Below the pieces are notes generated by a model. The model had not been told where the DNA came from and made no database searches. It saw nothing but the letters and a program-made list of their open reading frames with translations. 64,000 nt of DNA, taken from positions 310,001 through 374,000 of the forward strand of contig LWTK01000046.1 in assembly GCA_003326205.1 (NCBI GenBank). Reading direction: 5' to 3'. This DNA is from Nostoc sp. ATCC 43529 (lineage in GTDB: Bacteria; Cyanobacteriota; Cyanobacteriia; Cyanobacteriales; Nostocaceae). Shown here one piece after another: positions 33,019 through 41,713 of this stretch. Position numbers and translations under genes: made by a program. Position 1 is the first letter of the stretch. Each line of letters starts with the position of its first letter.

Positions 33019-33624
33019 TCATTTAATAATTAACTTAACTAAATTATCGAGCAGGCGATCGCGTTCCATCGGCACTAAATCGCCACTTTGCATGATATCT
33101 CGCAAGATGACGAAATGAACGAGTGTCCCAACAAAAGCTCGTGCTGCAACTTCCGCATCGGGTAGTTCTAGTTCTGGGTGAGAAGCTAGGTATTGCGTCA
33201 GAGATTCCAGCATCGGTTTTTCAATGTTCTTGACAAATGCTCGCGCTAATCCTGGAAACCTTCCTGACTCACCAATAATAATCCTCAAGAATGTGAGAGC
33301 TTGGGGATCGTTTCCAACATTGTCAAGCATCCTATTTGCAAAGGATCTCAAAAAAGAAGCCGGATCGCCCTGAGCTGATTGGATTTGTTCTGAATTAAAA
33401 ATCTCTTTCTTGCAAGCTAATTGCTGCATCAATTCTGTAAACAAGCTTTCCTTATCGGGAAAACGCCTGTATATCGTTGCTTTAGAAACACCCGCCGCCA
33501 CCGCAATTTTATCTATTCTGGCTGCTGCATAGCCGTTTTCTAAAAACTCTTGCATTGCCCCATCCAGAATCATTTCGGTCTTTTCTGGAGATAAATCGCG
33601 CTCAACACTCTTAGATTTGCTCAT
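33019..33624 (-). CDS. TetR-family transcriptional regulator
   Basis: 201 residues. The N-terminal HTH is ENGYAAARIDKIAVAAGVSKATIYRRFPDKESLF (about 28-62). The C-terminal ligand/dimer domain contains RDIMQSGDLVPMERDRLLDNLVKLIIK at its end. The gene is divergent from the exporter operon, and the shared region carries two copies of a palindrome built from ACGAAAC/GTTTCGT, one sitting inside a promoter spacer. It is most likely a repressor of the exporter and perhaps itself. The arrangement is typical of drug- or lipid-responsive TetR regulators. Inducer is unknown. Confidence 0.93.
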   Translation of the reverse strand: MSKSKSVERDLSPEKTEMILDGAMQEFLENGYAAARIDKIAVAAGVSKATIYRRFPDKESLFTELMQQLACKKEIFNSEQIQSAQGDPASFLRSFANRMLDNVGNDPQALTFLRIIIGESGRFPGLARAFVKNIEKPMLESLTQYLASHPELELPDAEVAARAFVGTLVHFVILRDIMQSGDLVPMERDRLLDNLVKLIIK

Positions 33625-33687
33625 GACTCAATTTTACAAACAAATTAGGGCACTCATTACATAATTCACCTTATTTCCAGCATACAC

Positions 33688-33717
33688 TTGACAAGACGAA
33701 ACAGTTTCGTTTATCTT
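33688..33717 (+). promoter_or_regulatory. Promoter of the DevBCA-like exporter operon
   Basis: TTGACA at 33688-33693 is a perfect -35 box. TTATCT (33711-33716) or TATCTT (33712-33717) is a -10-like box at 17-18 bp spacing. The spacer is almost wholly the palindromic operator. It points toward the exporter genes, about 60 bp before the first start codon. Confidence 0.75.
33696..33710. promoter_or_regulatory. TetR operator O1 (perfect palindrome)
   Basis: ACGAAAC-A-GTTTCGT: 7-bp perfect arms with a one-base centre, lying between the -35 and -10 boxes. Binding here would directly block RNA polymerase. Confidence 0.82.
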
Positions 33718-33732
33718 AATTTTAGAAACGAA

Positions 33733-33747
33733 ACGAAACAGTTTAGT
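33733..33747. promoter_or_regulatory. TetR operator O2 (one mismatch)
   Basis: ACGAAAC-A-GTTTAGT, the same palindrome with one base changed, 37 bp downstream of O1 centre to centre and near the expected transcription start. An extra ACGAAAC-like half precedes it (AAACGAAAC). Confidence 0.78.
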
Positions 33748-33778
33748 ATAGCTATCAGATGTAACTAGGAGCTTGCTC

Positions 33779-34969
33779 ATGCTGCAAAACTTACCAGGTA
33801 GGGCTACCTCAGCTAGATCTCGTCAATGGTTTGGAATTGCTGCTAGCGCGTTGATTATTGTGGGTGGAACTTCTGCTTATGTACTCTCGCGATCGCCATC
33901 AAATCAACAGGTACAAAATGCTAGCCCAGAAGTAACTTCACCCGAAATCACTACAGTGACAGCGCTGGGGCGATTGGAACCCCAGGGAGAAACGGTTAAC
34001 TTGTCAGCTCCCACCGCCAATAATGGTAATCGAGTGGAAAAATTGTTAGTGAAGGAAGGCGATCGCGTCAAGGTAGGGCAAGCGATCGCAATTTTGGATA
34101 ACCGCGATCGTCTATTAGCAGCATATCAGCAAGCGCAGGAAGATGTGAAAGTTGCCCAAGCGAAACTTGCGATTACCAAAGCGGGAGCTAAAACCGGAGA
34201 AATTAATGCTCAACGTGCTGAAATTGCTCGTTTGCAAGCGCAACGACAAGGAGACATTGATGCTCAAGTAGCAACGGTGGCTCGGTTAACATCAGAATTG
34301 ACGAACGCACAGACACAATACAACCGCTATCAGTCGTTGTATCAAGAGGGTGCAATCTCCGCCGCCGATAGAGATAGCAGACAGCTAACTCTAGAAACTG
34401 CCCAGAAAAGTTTGCAAGAAGCAAAAGCAGTGTTAGCGCGGATTCAATACACCAGTCCAGCGCAACTCAATCAAGCCAGAGCAAATTTGGATCGGATTGC
34501 AGAGGTGCGGCCAGTGGATGTGAAACAGAACCAAGTAGAAGTCGATCGCGCCATTGCGGCCATGAAGCAAGCCCAGGCAGAACTGGATCGAGCATCAGTG
34601 CGATCGCCGATTGATGGTGAAATTCTAGAGATTAATACCCGCGCCGGAGAAGTCGTTGGCAATGATGGCATTGTGGAAATTGGGCAAACTCAACGCATGT
34701 ATGCAGTTGCTGAGGTTTATCAAAGCGACATCAGCGATGTGAAAATTGGACAAACGGTGCGAGTAACTAGCGATTCGATTCCTGGCGAACTTGTGGGAAA
34801 AGTTGAACGTATTGGTTCTCAAGTCAAACGGCAAACCATTGTTAATACTGACCCTAGTACTAATATTGATGCCAGAGTGGTTGAGGTGCATGTAGCTTTG
34901 GATGCTGCATCGAGTAAAAAAGCTGCTAAGTTTACTAATTTGCAAATTACAGCAGAAATTGAAAAGTGA
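33779..34969 (+). CDS. devB: DevB/HlyD-family membrane fusion protein
   Basis: 396 residues from the ATG at 33779, which has AGGA 8 bases upstream; a TTG two codons earlier is possible. One N-terminal membrane anchor (about 15-36, GIAASALIIVGGTSAYVLS), then a biotinyl-lipoyl-like half (VTALGRLEPQGE, VEKLLVKEGDRVKVGQAIAILDNRD), a long coiled-coil hairpin (about 110-255), the second lipoyl half (RSPIDGEILEINTRAGE) and beta-barrel (VGQTQRMYAVAEVYQSDI). It is the periplasmic adaptor linking the ABC permease to a TolC-type outer-membrane channel. DevB of Anabaena exports heterocyst glycolipid; this paralogue is TetR-controlled and its cargo is unknown. Confidence 0.9.
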   Translation: MLQNLPGRATSARSRQWFGIAASALIIVGGTSAYVLSRSPSNQQVQNASPEVTSPEITTVTALGRLEPQGETVNLSAPTANNGNRVEKLLVKEGDRVKVGQAIAILDNRDRLLAAYQQAQEDVKVAQAKLAITKAGAKTGEINAQRAEIARLQAQRQGDIDAQVATVARLTSELTNAQTQYNRYQSLYQEGAISAADRDSRQLTLETAQKSLQEAKAVLARIQYTSPAQLNQARANLDRIAEVRPVDVKQNQVEVDRAIAAMKQAQAELDRASVRSPIDGEILEINTRAGEVVGNDGIVEIGQTQRMYAVAEVYQSDISDVKIGQTVRVTSDSIPGELVGKVERIGSQVKRQTIVNTDPSTNIDARVVEVHVALDAASSKKAAKFTNLQITAEIEK

Positions 34970-35055
34970 TAGGTTTTTCACGCAGAGACGCAGAGACGCA
35001 AAGAATCATTTTCTGATTCAGCAACCCCCAAAATGTATCTTAATTACGAATTATT

Positions 35056-36231
35056 ATGATTGGATTTATTCAGCAAATTCAACGGCGAACACCCCTCGGA
35101 TGGCTGCAACTGAGTAAAGAAAAAGGTCGTCTTTTAGTAGCATTATCAGGGATTGCTTTTGCTGATGTGTTGATGTTTATGCAGCTTGGTTTCCAAAGTG
35201 CATTGTACGACAGCAACACAAAATTGAGCCGGACTCTGAATGCAGATATTGTGTTAGTCAGTCCCCAAGCGCGGAATACACAGAATTTAGGTACGTTCTC
35301 ACGGCGACGTTTGTATCAAGCAAAGGATATTCCGGGAGTCGAATCAGCACAAGCGTTTTATTCCAATACCATTACTTGGAAACATCCTGAAACTCGCAAA
35401 GATACATCTATGCAAGTGATTGGATTTGAGCCTGAACAACCAGCTTTAAATTTGCCAGAAGTGAATCAGCAATTGCACAAAATTAAGTTACCGGATCGGG
35501 TATTATTCGATCGCAATTCTAGAGGAAGTTATAAAGATGCGATCGCTCAAGTTGAGCAAGGAAAAATTGTTACTACTGAAATTGAGCGGCGTACCGTTAC
35601 CATCACTGGATTATTTACACTAGGTGCATCCTTTGGTGCAGATGGAATTTTAATTGGTAGCGACCAAACTTTCTTACATTTCTTTCCTCGTCGAGAAGCT
35701 GCTAGCATCAATTTGGGATTAATTACACTCCAACCAGGTTACGATCCAAAGCAAGTTGCTACTGTATTAAACTCTCATCTGCCCAATGATGTGAGAGTTT
35801 TAACTAAACAAGAATTCATCGAATTTGAGCAGAGTTACTGGCAGAAAGAAAGCCCGATCGGATTTATTTTTGGATTAGGAACAGCGATGGCATTTGTAGT
35901 GGGTGTTGTCATTGTTTATCAGGTACTCTCAACTGATGTCAACACTCATCTCAAAGAATATGCGACTTTTAAAGCAATGGGATACCGTAATCAATACTTG
36001 CTTACAGTAGTCTTTGAAGAAGCAATAATCTTGGCCTTGTTTGGTTTTATTCCTGGTTTCATTTTACCAATTGGACTTTATAATTTGGCAGCAAAAGCAA
36101 CTGCGCTACCTATTTTAATGACATCAGCACGAGCAATGCTGGTTCTAATTTTAACGATTATCATGTGCGGAATTTCTGGAGCGATCGCTACTCGCAAACT
36201 ACAATCGGCTGACCCTGCTGATATGTTTTGA
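35056..36231 (+). CDS. devC: DevC-family ABC permease (FtsX/MacB type)
   Basis: 391 residues. The N-terminus RTPLGWLQLSKEKGRLLVALSGIAFADVLMFMQLGFQ is the DevC signature with helix 1. A periplasmic domain spans about 60-260. Three more helices follow (about 272-297, 322-345, 355-378) with LKEYATFKAMGYRN between them, the coupling segment of FtsX-type permeases. It acts with the flanking DevB adaptor and DevA ATPase as an outer-envelope exporter. It lies 86 bp after devB, in a gap containing CGCAGAGA-type short repeats. Confidence 0.9.
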   Translation: MIGFIQQIQRRTPLGWLQLSKEKGRLLVALSGIAFADVLMFMQLGFQSALYDSNTKLSRTLNADIVLVSPQARNTQNLGTFSRRRLYQAKDIPGVESAQAFYSNTITWKHPETRKDTSMQVIGFEPEQPALNLPEVNQQLHKIKLPDRVLFDRNSRGSYKDAIAQVEQGKIVTTEIERRTVTITGLFTLGASFGADGILIGSDQTFLHFFPRREAASINLGLITLQPGYDPKQVATVLNSHLPNDVRVLTKQEFIEFEQSYWQKESPIGFIFGLGTAMAFVVGVVIVYQVLSTDVNTHLKEYATFKAMGYRNQYLLTVVFEEAIILALFGFIPGFILPIGLYNLAAKATALPILMTSARAMLVLILTIIMCGISGAIATRKLQSADPADMF

Positions 36232-36236
36232 AATTA

Positions 36237-36315
36237 GTTATTAGTCATTAGTCATTGGTCATTGGTTATTAGTCATTGGTCATTAGTCATTGGTCATTGG
36301 TCATTAGTTATTAGC
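36237..36315. repeat. Heptamer STRR (ATTAGTC/ATTGGTC)
   Basis: About eleven imperfect tandem heptamers alternate between ATTAGTC, ATTGGTC and ATTGGTT, filling most of the 104-bp gap between the permease and ATPase genes of the exporter. Same family as the array at 13282-13379. Confidence 0.9.
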
Positions 36316-36335
36316 GAATAATAAAGGGTAATTTT

Positions 36336-37040
36336 ATGAATAATAAACCAGTTATTTCTATCAATAACCTGAATCATTACTTTGGGCAAGGACAATTAAA
36401 GAAACAAGTTTTATTTGGTATTAATCTAGAAATCAATCCTGGTGAAATTGTTATCATGACCGGGCCTTCTGGTTCTGGGAAAACGACGTTATTGACTTTG
36501 ATTGGTGGACTGCGTTCTGCTCAATCTGGTAGTTTGAAAGTTTTAGAAAGAGAACTTTGTGGTGCGAGTGCAGAACAATTGACCTTAGCGCGACGAAACA
36601 ATGGTTATATTTTTCAGGCACACAATTTGCATAACAGTTTAACTGCTTTACAAAACGTCAAGATGGGCTTAGAACTACACAATCATTTATCATTAAAACA
36701 GATGCAACAGCGTTCTGCTCAAATGTTAGAACACGTTGGTTTAGGGCATCGTGTGAACTATTATCCTGATGACTTGTCTGGAGGACAGAAGCAAAGAGTT
36801 GCGATCGCCCGTGCCTTAGTCAACCATCCCAAAATCGTATTAGCTGACGAACCAACCGCAGCCTTAGATAGTAAATCAGGTCGAGATGTAGTTAACCTAA
36901 TGCAGACATTAGCCAAAGAACAAGGTTGCACCATTCTACTAGTCACACACGACAATCGAATTCTAGATGTTGCCGATCGCATCGTGGAAATGGAAGATGG
37001 CAAATTAACCAACAACGCAGTTTTAAGTGCAGTTACATAA
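36336..37040 (+). CDS. devA: DevA-family ABC ATP-binding protein
   Basis: 234 residues, LolD/MacB-like. Walker A GPSGSGKT (43-50), Q-loop in GYIFQAHNLH (90-99), signature LSGGQKQR (147-154), Walker B with DEPTAALD (171-178) and H-loop in LLVTHDNR. All residues needed for hydrolysis are present. It powers the exporter formed by the two preceding gene products and ends the operon. The next gene, hyuB, is convergent with only 7 bp between the stop codons. Confidence 0.92.
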   Translation: MNNKPVISINNLNHYFGQGQLKKQVLFGINLEINPGEIVIMTGPSGSGKTTLLTLIGGLRSAQSGSLKVLERELCGASAEQLTLARRNNGYIFQAHNLHNSLTALQNVKMGLELHNHLSLKQMQQRSAQMLEHVGLGHRVNYYPDDLSGGQKQRVAIARALVNHPKIVLADEPTAALDSKSGRDVVNLMQTLAKEQGCTILLVTHDNRILDVADRIVEMEDGKLTNNAVLSAVT

Positions 37041-37047
37041 ACTCATA

Positions 37048-38682
37048 TCACTCTCTGCGCCTCTGCGCCTCTGCGTGACCAAATCCACCCCCCCCAGGAG
37101 TTTCGATCGCGAAAACATCCCCAACATTCATCTCCACCGTTGCAGTACTATCCAAACTTTCTTCACTTCCATTTTGACGTTGTATCCAATTGCGTCCAAC
37201 TTTTCCTGGTTCCCCACCATTTAACCCAAAGGGGGGAATCTGCCGATGTCCAGAGAGAATATTTGCTGTCATCGGTTCCAAAAATCGGATACGACGAACA
37301 ACTCCATTACCGCCAGAATATTGACCTTTTCCACCGCTATCGGCACGAAGACTAAAGCTTTCTAAAAGTACAGGATAACGCGTTTCTAAAACTTCTGGAT
37401 CGGTCAAACGCGAGTTAGTCATGTGGGAATGAACGCCATCAGTTCCATCAAAATTAATTCCTGCTCCAGAACCGCCGCAAATAGTTTCATAATATTGATA
37501 TCGTTCATTACCAAAAGTAAAATTATTCATGGTACCTTGGGAGGCAGCCATCACACCCAAAGCACCATATAAAGCATCAACAATGGTTTGAGAAGTTTCT
37601 ACATTACCTGCTACTACAGCTGCTGGATAAGTTGGGTTGAGCATACAGCCCTCCGGGATAATAATCTCTAGAGGATTAAGACACCCAGCATTAAGAGGAA
37701 TATTATCATCAACTAAAGTCCGAAAGACATATAAAACTGCTGCTTGAGTTACAGCTTTGGGAGCATTGAAATTACTATTTAATTGTCTAGAAGTTCCAGT
37801 AAAATCAATAGTAGCACTGCGGCTTTCTGGGTGGATTGTCACTTTAACTTGAATTTGTGCGCCATTGTCCATTTTATAAACAAATGAACCATCCTTGAGA
37901 ACAGCGATCGCCTTTCTCACAGACTCCTCAGCATTAGCTTGCACAAATTTCATATAAGCTTGAACAGTTTCAAGACTGTATTGCAAAACCATCTTCTTGA
38001 GTTCTTGAACTCCCCTTTCATTTGCTGCAATTTGAGCTTTGAAATCAGCTAGATTTTGGTCAGGGTTACGAGCAGGATAAGTATGATTTGCAAGGTGATG
38101 TCTGACTGCTGTTTCTCGGAAATTACCCTCTTCAACTAAGAGAAAATTATCAAAAAGAATTCCTTCTTCTTCTACTGTGGTACTGTGGGGAGGCATAGAA
38201 CCGGGAGTAATTCCGCCGATATCAGCTTGGTGTCCGCGAGAAGCAACAAAAAAGATGGGCATTGGGCATTGGACATTGGGCATGGGGCATGGGGCATTGT
38301 TAATCTCCTCATCTCCTCCATCTCCCCAATTCCCACTTTCCAAAAATACAGGGGTAATTGCAGTTACATCAGGGAGATGTGTACCGCCGTTATATGGGTT
38401 ATTTGATAAATAGACATTTCCTGATTTTATGGTATCGCCTTTATCGTTAATTAAACTACGGACGCTTTCACTCATTGAGCCTAAATGTACGGGAATATGG
38501 GGGGCATTTGCTACTAATAATCCAGAAGAGTCAAAGATAGCGCAGGAGAAATCTAGCCTTTCTTTGATATTCACAGATGTTGCCGTGTTTTGGAGAACAA
38601 TTCCCATTTGTTCGGCAATAAATTGATAGAGGTTTTTGAAGATTTCTAAGCGAATGGGGTCGGGTTTAGATGTTGTGTACAT
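37048..38682 (-). CDS. hyuB: Hydantoinase B/oxoprolinase family protein (HyuB)
   Basis: 544 residues. Family landmarks: IAEQMGIVLQNTATSVNIKERLDFSCAIFD at the start, DVYLSNNPYNGGTHLPD-like block, ASRGHQADIGGITPGSMPP, NFNAPKAVTQAAVLYVFR, and the C-terminal GGKGQYSGGNGVVRRI and ETPGGGGFG. With HyuA it forms an ATP-dependent hydantoin/5-oxoproline hydrolase. Two oddities: an extra segment of about 25-30 residues (about 118-145, rich in PCPMPNVQ) made of GGGCATT heptamers, and a tail (HAEAQRRRE) encoded by CTCTGCGCCT repeats after the normal end. The frame stays open, so function may be kept. Confidence 0.88.
   Translation of the reverse strand: MYTTSKPDPIRLEIFKNLYQFIAEQMGIVLQNTATSVNIKERLDFSCAIFDSSGLLVANAPHIPVHLGSMSESVRSLINDKGDTIKSGNVYLSNNPYNGGTHLPDVTAITPVFLESGNWGDGGDEEINNAPCPMPNVQCPMPIFFVASRGHQADIGGITPGSMPPHSTTVEEEGILFDNFLLVEEGNFRETAVRHHLANHTYPARNPDQNLADFKAQIAANERGVQELKKMVLQYSLETVQAYMKFVQANAEESVRKAIAVLKDGSFVYKMDNGAQIQVKVTIHPESRSATIDFTGTSRQLNSNFNAPKAVTQAAVLYVFRTLVDDNIPLNAGCLNPLEIIIPEGCMLNPTYPAAVVAGNVETSQTIVDALYGALGVMAASQGTMNNFTFGNERYQYYETICGGSGAGINFDGTDGVHSHMTNSRLTDPEVLETRYPVLLESFSLRADSGGKGQYSGGNGVVRRIRFLEPMTANILSGHRQIPPFGLNGGEPGKVGRNWIQRQNGSEESLDSTATVEMNVGDVFAIETPGGGGFGHAEAQRRRE
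38252..38335 (-). repeat. Heptamer insertion inside hyuB
   Basis: On the plus strand GGGCATT and variants (GGACATT, GGGCATG) repeat about six times at 38257-38300, followed by a CTCCTCATCTCCTCC tract. The same GGGCATT family, as its complement, forms an intergenic array at 44728-44760. Within hyuB the block adds a short Pro/Met-rich peptide without breaking the frame. Confidence 0.8.
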
Positions 38683-38739
38683 TTTTGATTCCTATTGGTT
38701 GAAATTCATAGCTTAGTTAATGAAATTAAATTAAAACTT

Positions 38740-40833
38740 CTATACAATACGTTGCAATATTAAATGATTACGTTCAGTTAATCTAGCCTCCCAATTAGGT
38801 TCAACTACAATCGTGCTAATTTTTTCGACAATAATCGCACTTCCAATAATCCTATCTTCTGGTTGTAAATCTTCGCGTCGATAAACAGGTGCATCATGCC
38901 ATTTATCAGCAGTGAATATCTTAACTATCTCAACAGATTTTGGGGCTTCATTTATAGAACGTGTACGAGTGATTAAGGGTTCTTCGGGCGTATCCATTTT
39001 CTGAATTACTTCTACTGAGATAGATTCGACAATTAAGCTTTTGTCTGATTGAATGAAACCATAGCGAGATTTATGCTCAGTTTCAAATTCTTGTTGCATC
39101 ACTGCCACTTCATCAGCAAAATTTACTGTCAAGATAGAGTTAGTGCCTTCATATTTTAAGTTAGCTTTTTGGATTACTCCTACTTTGCTACGTGCTTCCT
39201 TGATTTCATTTCTAGCTTGAGTCTCTAAATATTTTATTAAATGTTGTAATTGAGGAATTAATGCAGGAGTTAAAGGTTGTTCAACTCCTGATTCTCTAAT
39301 CGCCCGCACATCAGCTAATCCCATTCCATAAGCAGAGAGAACTCCAGCATAAGGATGTAAAAATATCTTTTTCATTCCTAAAGTATCGGCAATTAAACAA
39401 GCAACTTGTCCGCCTGCACCGCCAAAACAACACAGCACATATTGTGTGACATCATAACCACGTTGTAGGCTGATTTTTTTAATTGCGTTTGCCATGTTTT
39501 CGACTGCGATCGCCATAAATCCAGCCGCTACTTCTTCTGGTGTACAATGACTTCCTGTAGCAGTTGCAATCTCTTGGGCTAATTGTCTAAATTTCTGAAT
39601 CACAACATCTTTATCTAAACGTAAATTACCATCAATTCCAAAGACTGAAGGAAAATATTGCGGGTGAATTTTGCCTAACATAACATTTGCATCAGTAACC
39701 GTTAATGGCCCACCGCGACGATAACAAGCAGGCCCAGGAATTGAACCAGCAGATTTAGGGCCAACACGATAACTAGAACCATCAAAAAATAGAATTGAAC
39801 CACCGCCAGCCGCAATCGTATTAATTGCTAAGACTGGAACTCGCATTCGTGCGCCAGCAATTTCTGATTCTAATTGTCGTTCATACTCTCCTTTAAAATG
39901 GGCAACATCTGTACTTGTTCCTCCCATATCAAAGGTAATTACTAACTCAAAACCTGCTCTTTTACTAGTTTGGACTGCGCCAACAATACCGCCGGCTGGA
40001 CCACTTAAAATACTATCTTTTCCTTGAAATTGTTCGGCTGCAACTAAACCGCCGTCAGATTTCATAAACATTAATTTGACTTGGGGCAACTGACTGGCTA
40101 CTTGGTTGACATAGCGACGTAAAATAGGAGTTAAATAAGCATCGACTACTGTTGTATCTCCTCGGCTGACTAATTTCATTAACGGACTAACTTGATGAGA
40201 TACAGATATTTGAGTAAAGCCGATTTCTTGGGCAATTGTCGCTACTTGTTTTTCGTGTTCTGGATAGCGATCGCTATGCATAAAAACAATCGCACAACTA
40301 CGAATTCCTGTATGATAAACTGCTTGTAAATCGCGTTTAACTTGTTCAATATTGACTGCAATTAATTCATTTCCTTTGGCATCATATCGTTCATTTACTT
40401 CTATTACCTGTTCATAAAGCATCGTTGGTAGAACAATATGACGAGCAAAAATGTTGGGACGGTTTTGGTAGCCAATTCGTAGCGCATCTTTAAAACCTTT
40501 GGTAATTATAAGTACAACTCTGTCGCCTTTTCTTTCTAACAGTGCATTTGTCGCTACTGTTGTGCCCATTTTTATGACTTCTATTGCTTCGCTAGGAATA
40601 GGTTCTTTACTTGAAAGCCCCATAATATCGCAAATACCTTGAATAGCTGCATCTTGATATTGTTCGGGATTTTCTGAAAGTAATTTATAAACTATAATCC
40701 ATTGGTGATTAGGCAGAGGAACAATTAAAAAACGTTCAAGATCTTGTGATAATCTGTCTATAATTGCTTGGTTATTAGTAACAGTAACAATATCTGTAAA
40801 TGTACCACCTCTGTCTGCAAAAACTTTCAACAT
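38740..40833 (-). CDS. hyuA: Hydantoinase A/oxoprolinase family protein (HyuA)
   Basis: 697 residues. ASKHA ATPase-like fold: FADRGGTFTDIV (7-18, phosphate 1 loop), MGTTVATNALLERKGDR, and a second phosphate-binding loop TFDMGGTSTDVAHF (about 300). VENMANAIKKISLQRGYD and CCFGGAGGQ are further hallmarks. It uses ATP to activate the cyclic amide that HyuB then opens (5-oxoproline or hydantoin-type substrates). Upstream of hyuB with a 57-bp gap, so they form a two-gene operon. Intact; no repeat insertions were noticed in this subunit. Confidence 0.92.
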   Translation of the reverse strand: MLKVFADRGGTFTDIVTVTNNQAIIDRLSQDLERFLIVPLPNHQWIIVYKLLSENPEQYQDAAIQGICDIMGLSSKEPIPSEAIEVIKMGTTVATNALLERKGDRVVLIITKGFKDALRIGYQNRPNIFARHIVLPTMLYEQVIEVNERYDAKGNELIAVNIEQVKRDLQAVYHTGIRSCAIVFMHSDRYPEHEKQVATIAQEIGFTQISVSHQVSPLMKLVSRGDTTVVDAYLTPILRRYVNQVASQLPQVKLMFMKSDGGLVAAEQFQGKDSILSGPAGGIVGAVQTSKRAGFELVITFDMGGTSTDVAHFKGEYERQLESEIAGARMRVPVLAINTIAAGGGSILFFDGSSYRVGPKSAGSIPGPACYRRGGPLTVTDANVMLGKIHPQYFPSVFGIDGNLRLDKDVVIQKFRQLAQEIATATGSHCTPEEVAAGFMAIAVENMANAIKKISLQRGYDVTQYVLCCFGGAGGQVACLIADTLGMKKIFLHPYAGVLSAYGMGLADVRAIRESGVEQPLTPALIPQLQHLIKYLETQARNEIKEARSKVGVIQKANLKYEGTNSILTVNFADEVAVMQQEFETEHKSRYGFIQSDKSLIVESISVEVIQKMDTPEEPLITRTRSINEAPKSVEIVKIFTADKWHDAPVYRREDLQPEDRIIGSAIIVEKISTIVVEPNWEARLTERNHLILQRIV

Positions 40834-41007
40834 CGCTCTGTTTCCTCGATAGTCTACAAGTAGATTAACAATAAGATGTGAGGTGTTTCTACTTCGGATG
40901 TAGAAAATTTTCCAGACAACTGTCGAATATTAGAGGCTATTTATTCATAAAGTAAAAATACAATTATTGTAAGGGACTGACACAACTAAAATATTGCAAT
41001 AAATTTT

Positions 41008-41065
41008 CTTGTGGGGCGGGCATCTTGCCCGCCAATTAGGACGGGCGAGACGCCCATCCCACAAG
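41008..41065. repeat. Palindromic dispersed repeat
   Basis: CTTGTGGGGCGGGCATCTTG and its near-complement GACGCCCATCCCACAAG form a long stem-loop of about 58 bp between the hyuA promoter side and the methyltransferase 3' end. A fragment of the same motif (CTCTTGTGGGGTAGGCATCT) occurs at about 44352-44371. It could also serve as a transcription terminator for the leftward methyltransferase, but lacks a clear T-run. Confidence 0.8.
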
Positions 41066-41095
41066 AGGAGAGCTAATACACGCTGCAATGATTAG

Positions 41096-41695
41096 TTAAA
41101 TCTTTTGAGCAATTATATAGACATGATTTTCAGGATATTGGTCATATTCAAGATGACGGCATGTGCAGTGATGCTCAGTCAGAATTTGTAGGAAAGCATC
41201 TACTCCCAAAGTGCTGTAGTCAAAGTTTTGACCTTGAAATGACCCTGAAATCTCGCCGTTTGTATGTCCGCCGCCACAGGTGAACACAAGTACTCCATCG
41301 GGTTCAATAGCATTGCATAGCTTTTTCATAACAGGCTCTTGCATATTGAGCGGTAAATGAAAAGTGCTATCCCAAGCAGAAATTAAGCTGTAAAGTTTTG
41401 GAGGAATCCAACAGGAAATGTCTTCGTTGTAAAATTTGATATTTGGATGTAGTTGCTTGGCTAAATTTATCATTTCTGTGGAAATATCAAGTCCTTCAGT
41501 CTGAAATCCATGCTTGGATAAGATGTTAATAAAACGTCCGCTACTTCCACACCCTATGTCAATAGCTGAGTGCCGCTTAGAAGTAAATTTGATAGCCCGC
41601 TCTAATTGAGCGATACCATATAACGAATCTTGATGCTTAATCTGCCACCATTGGGCAATTCTATCGTATCCGGCGGCTGTAGCATTGGGGTTCAT
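41096..41695 (-). CDS. Class I SAM-dependent methyltransferase
   Basis: 199 residues. Motif I is AIDIGCGSSGR (44-54), the post-I acidic residue lies in TEGLDIS, and motifs II/III follow around FYNEDISCWIPP and AIEPDGVLVFTCGGG. This is the small UbiE/Methyltransf_11 type acting on an unknown small molecule. The gene starts 18 bp after the stop of the CHASE2-kinase gene on the same strand, so the two are very likely co-transcribed, an unusual pairing. Confidence 0.88.
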   Translation of the reverse strand: MNPNATAAGYDRIAQWWQIKHQDSLYGIAQLERAIKFTSKRHSAIDIGCGSSGRFINILSKHGFQTEGLDISTEMINLAKQLHPNIKFYNEDISCWIPPKLYSLISAWDSTFHLPLNMQEPVMKKLCNAIEPDGVLVFTCGGGHTNGEISGSFQGQNFDYSTLGVDAFLQILTEHHCTCRHLEYDQYPENHVYIIAQKI

Positions 41696-41713
41696 AACGA
41701 TCTGATACCTAAC

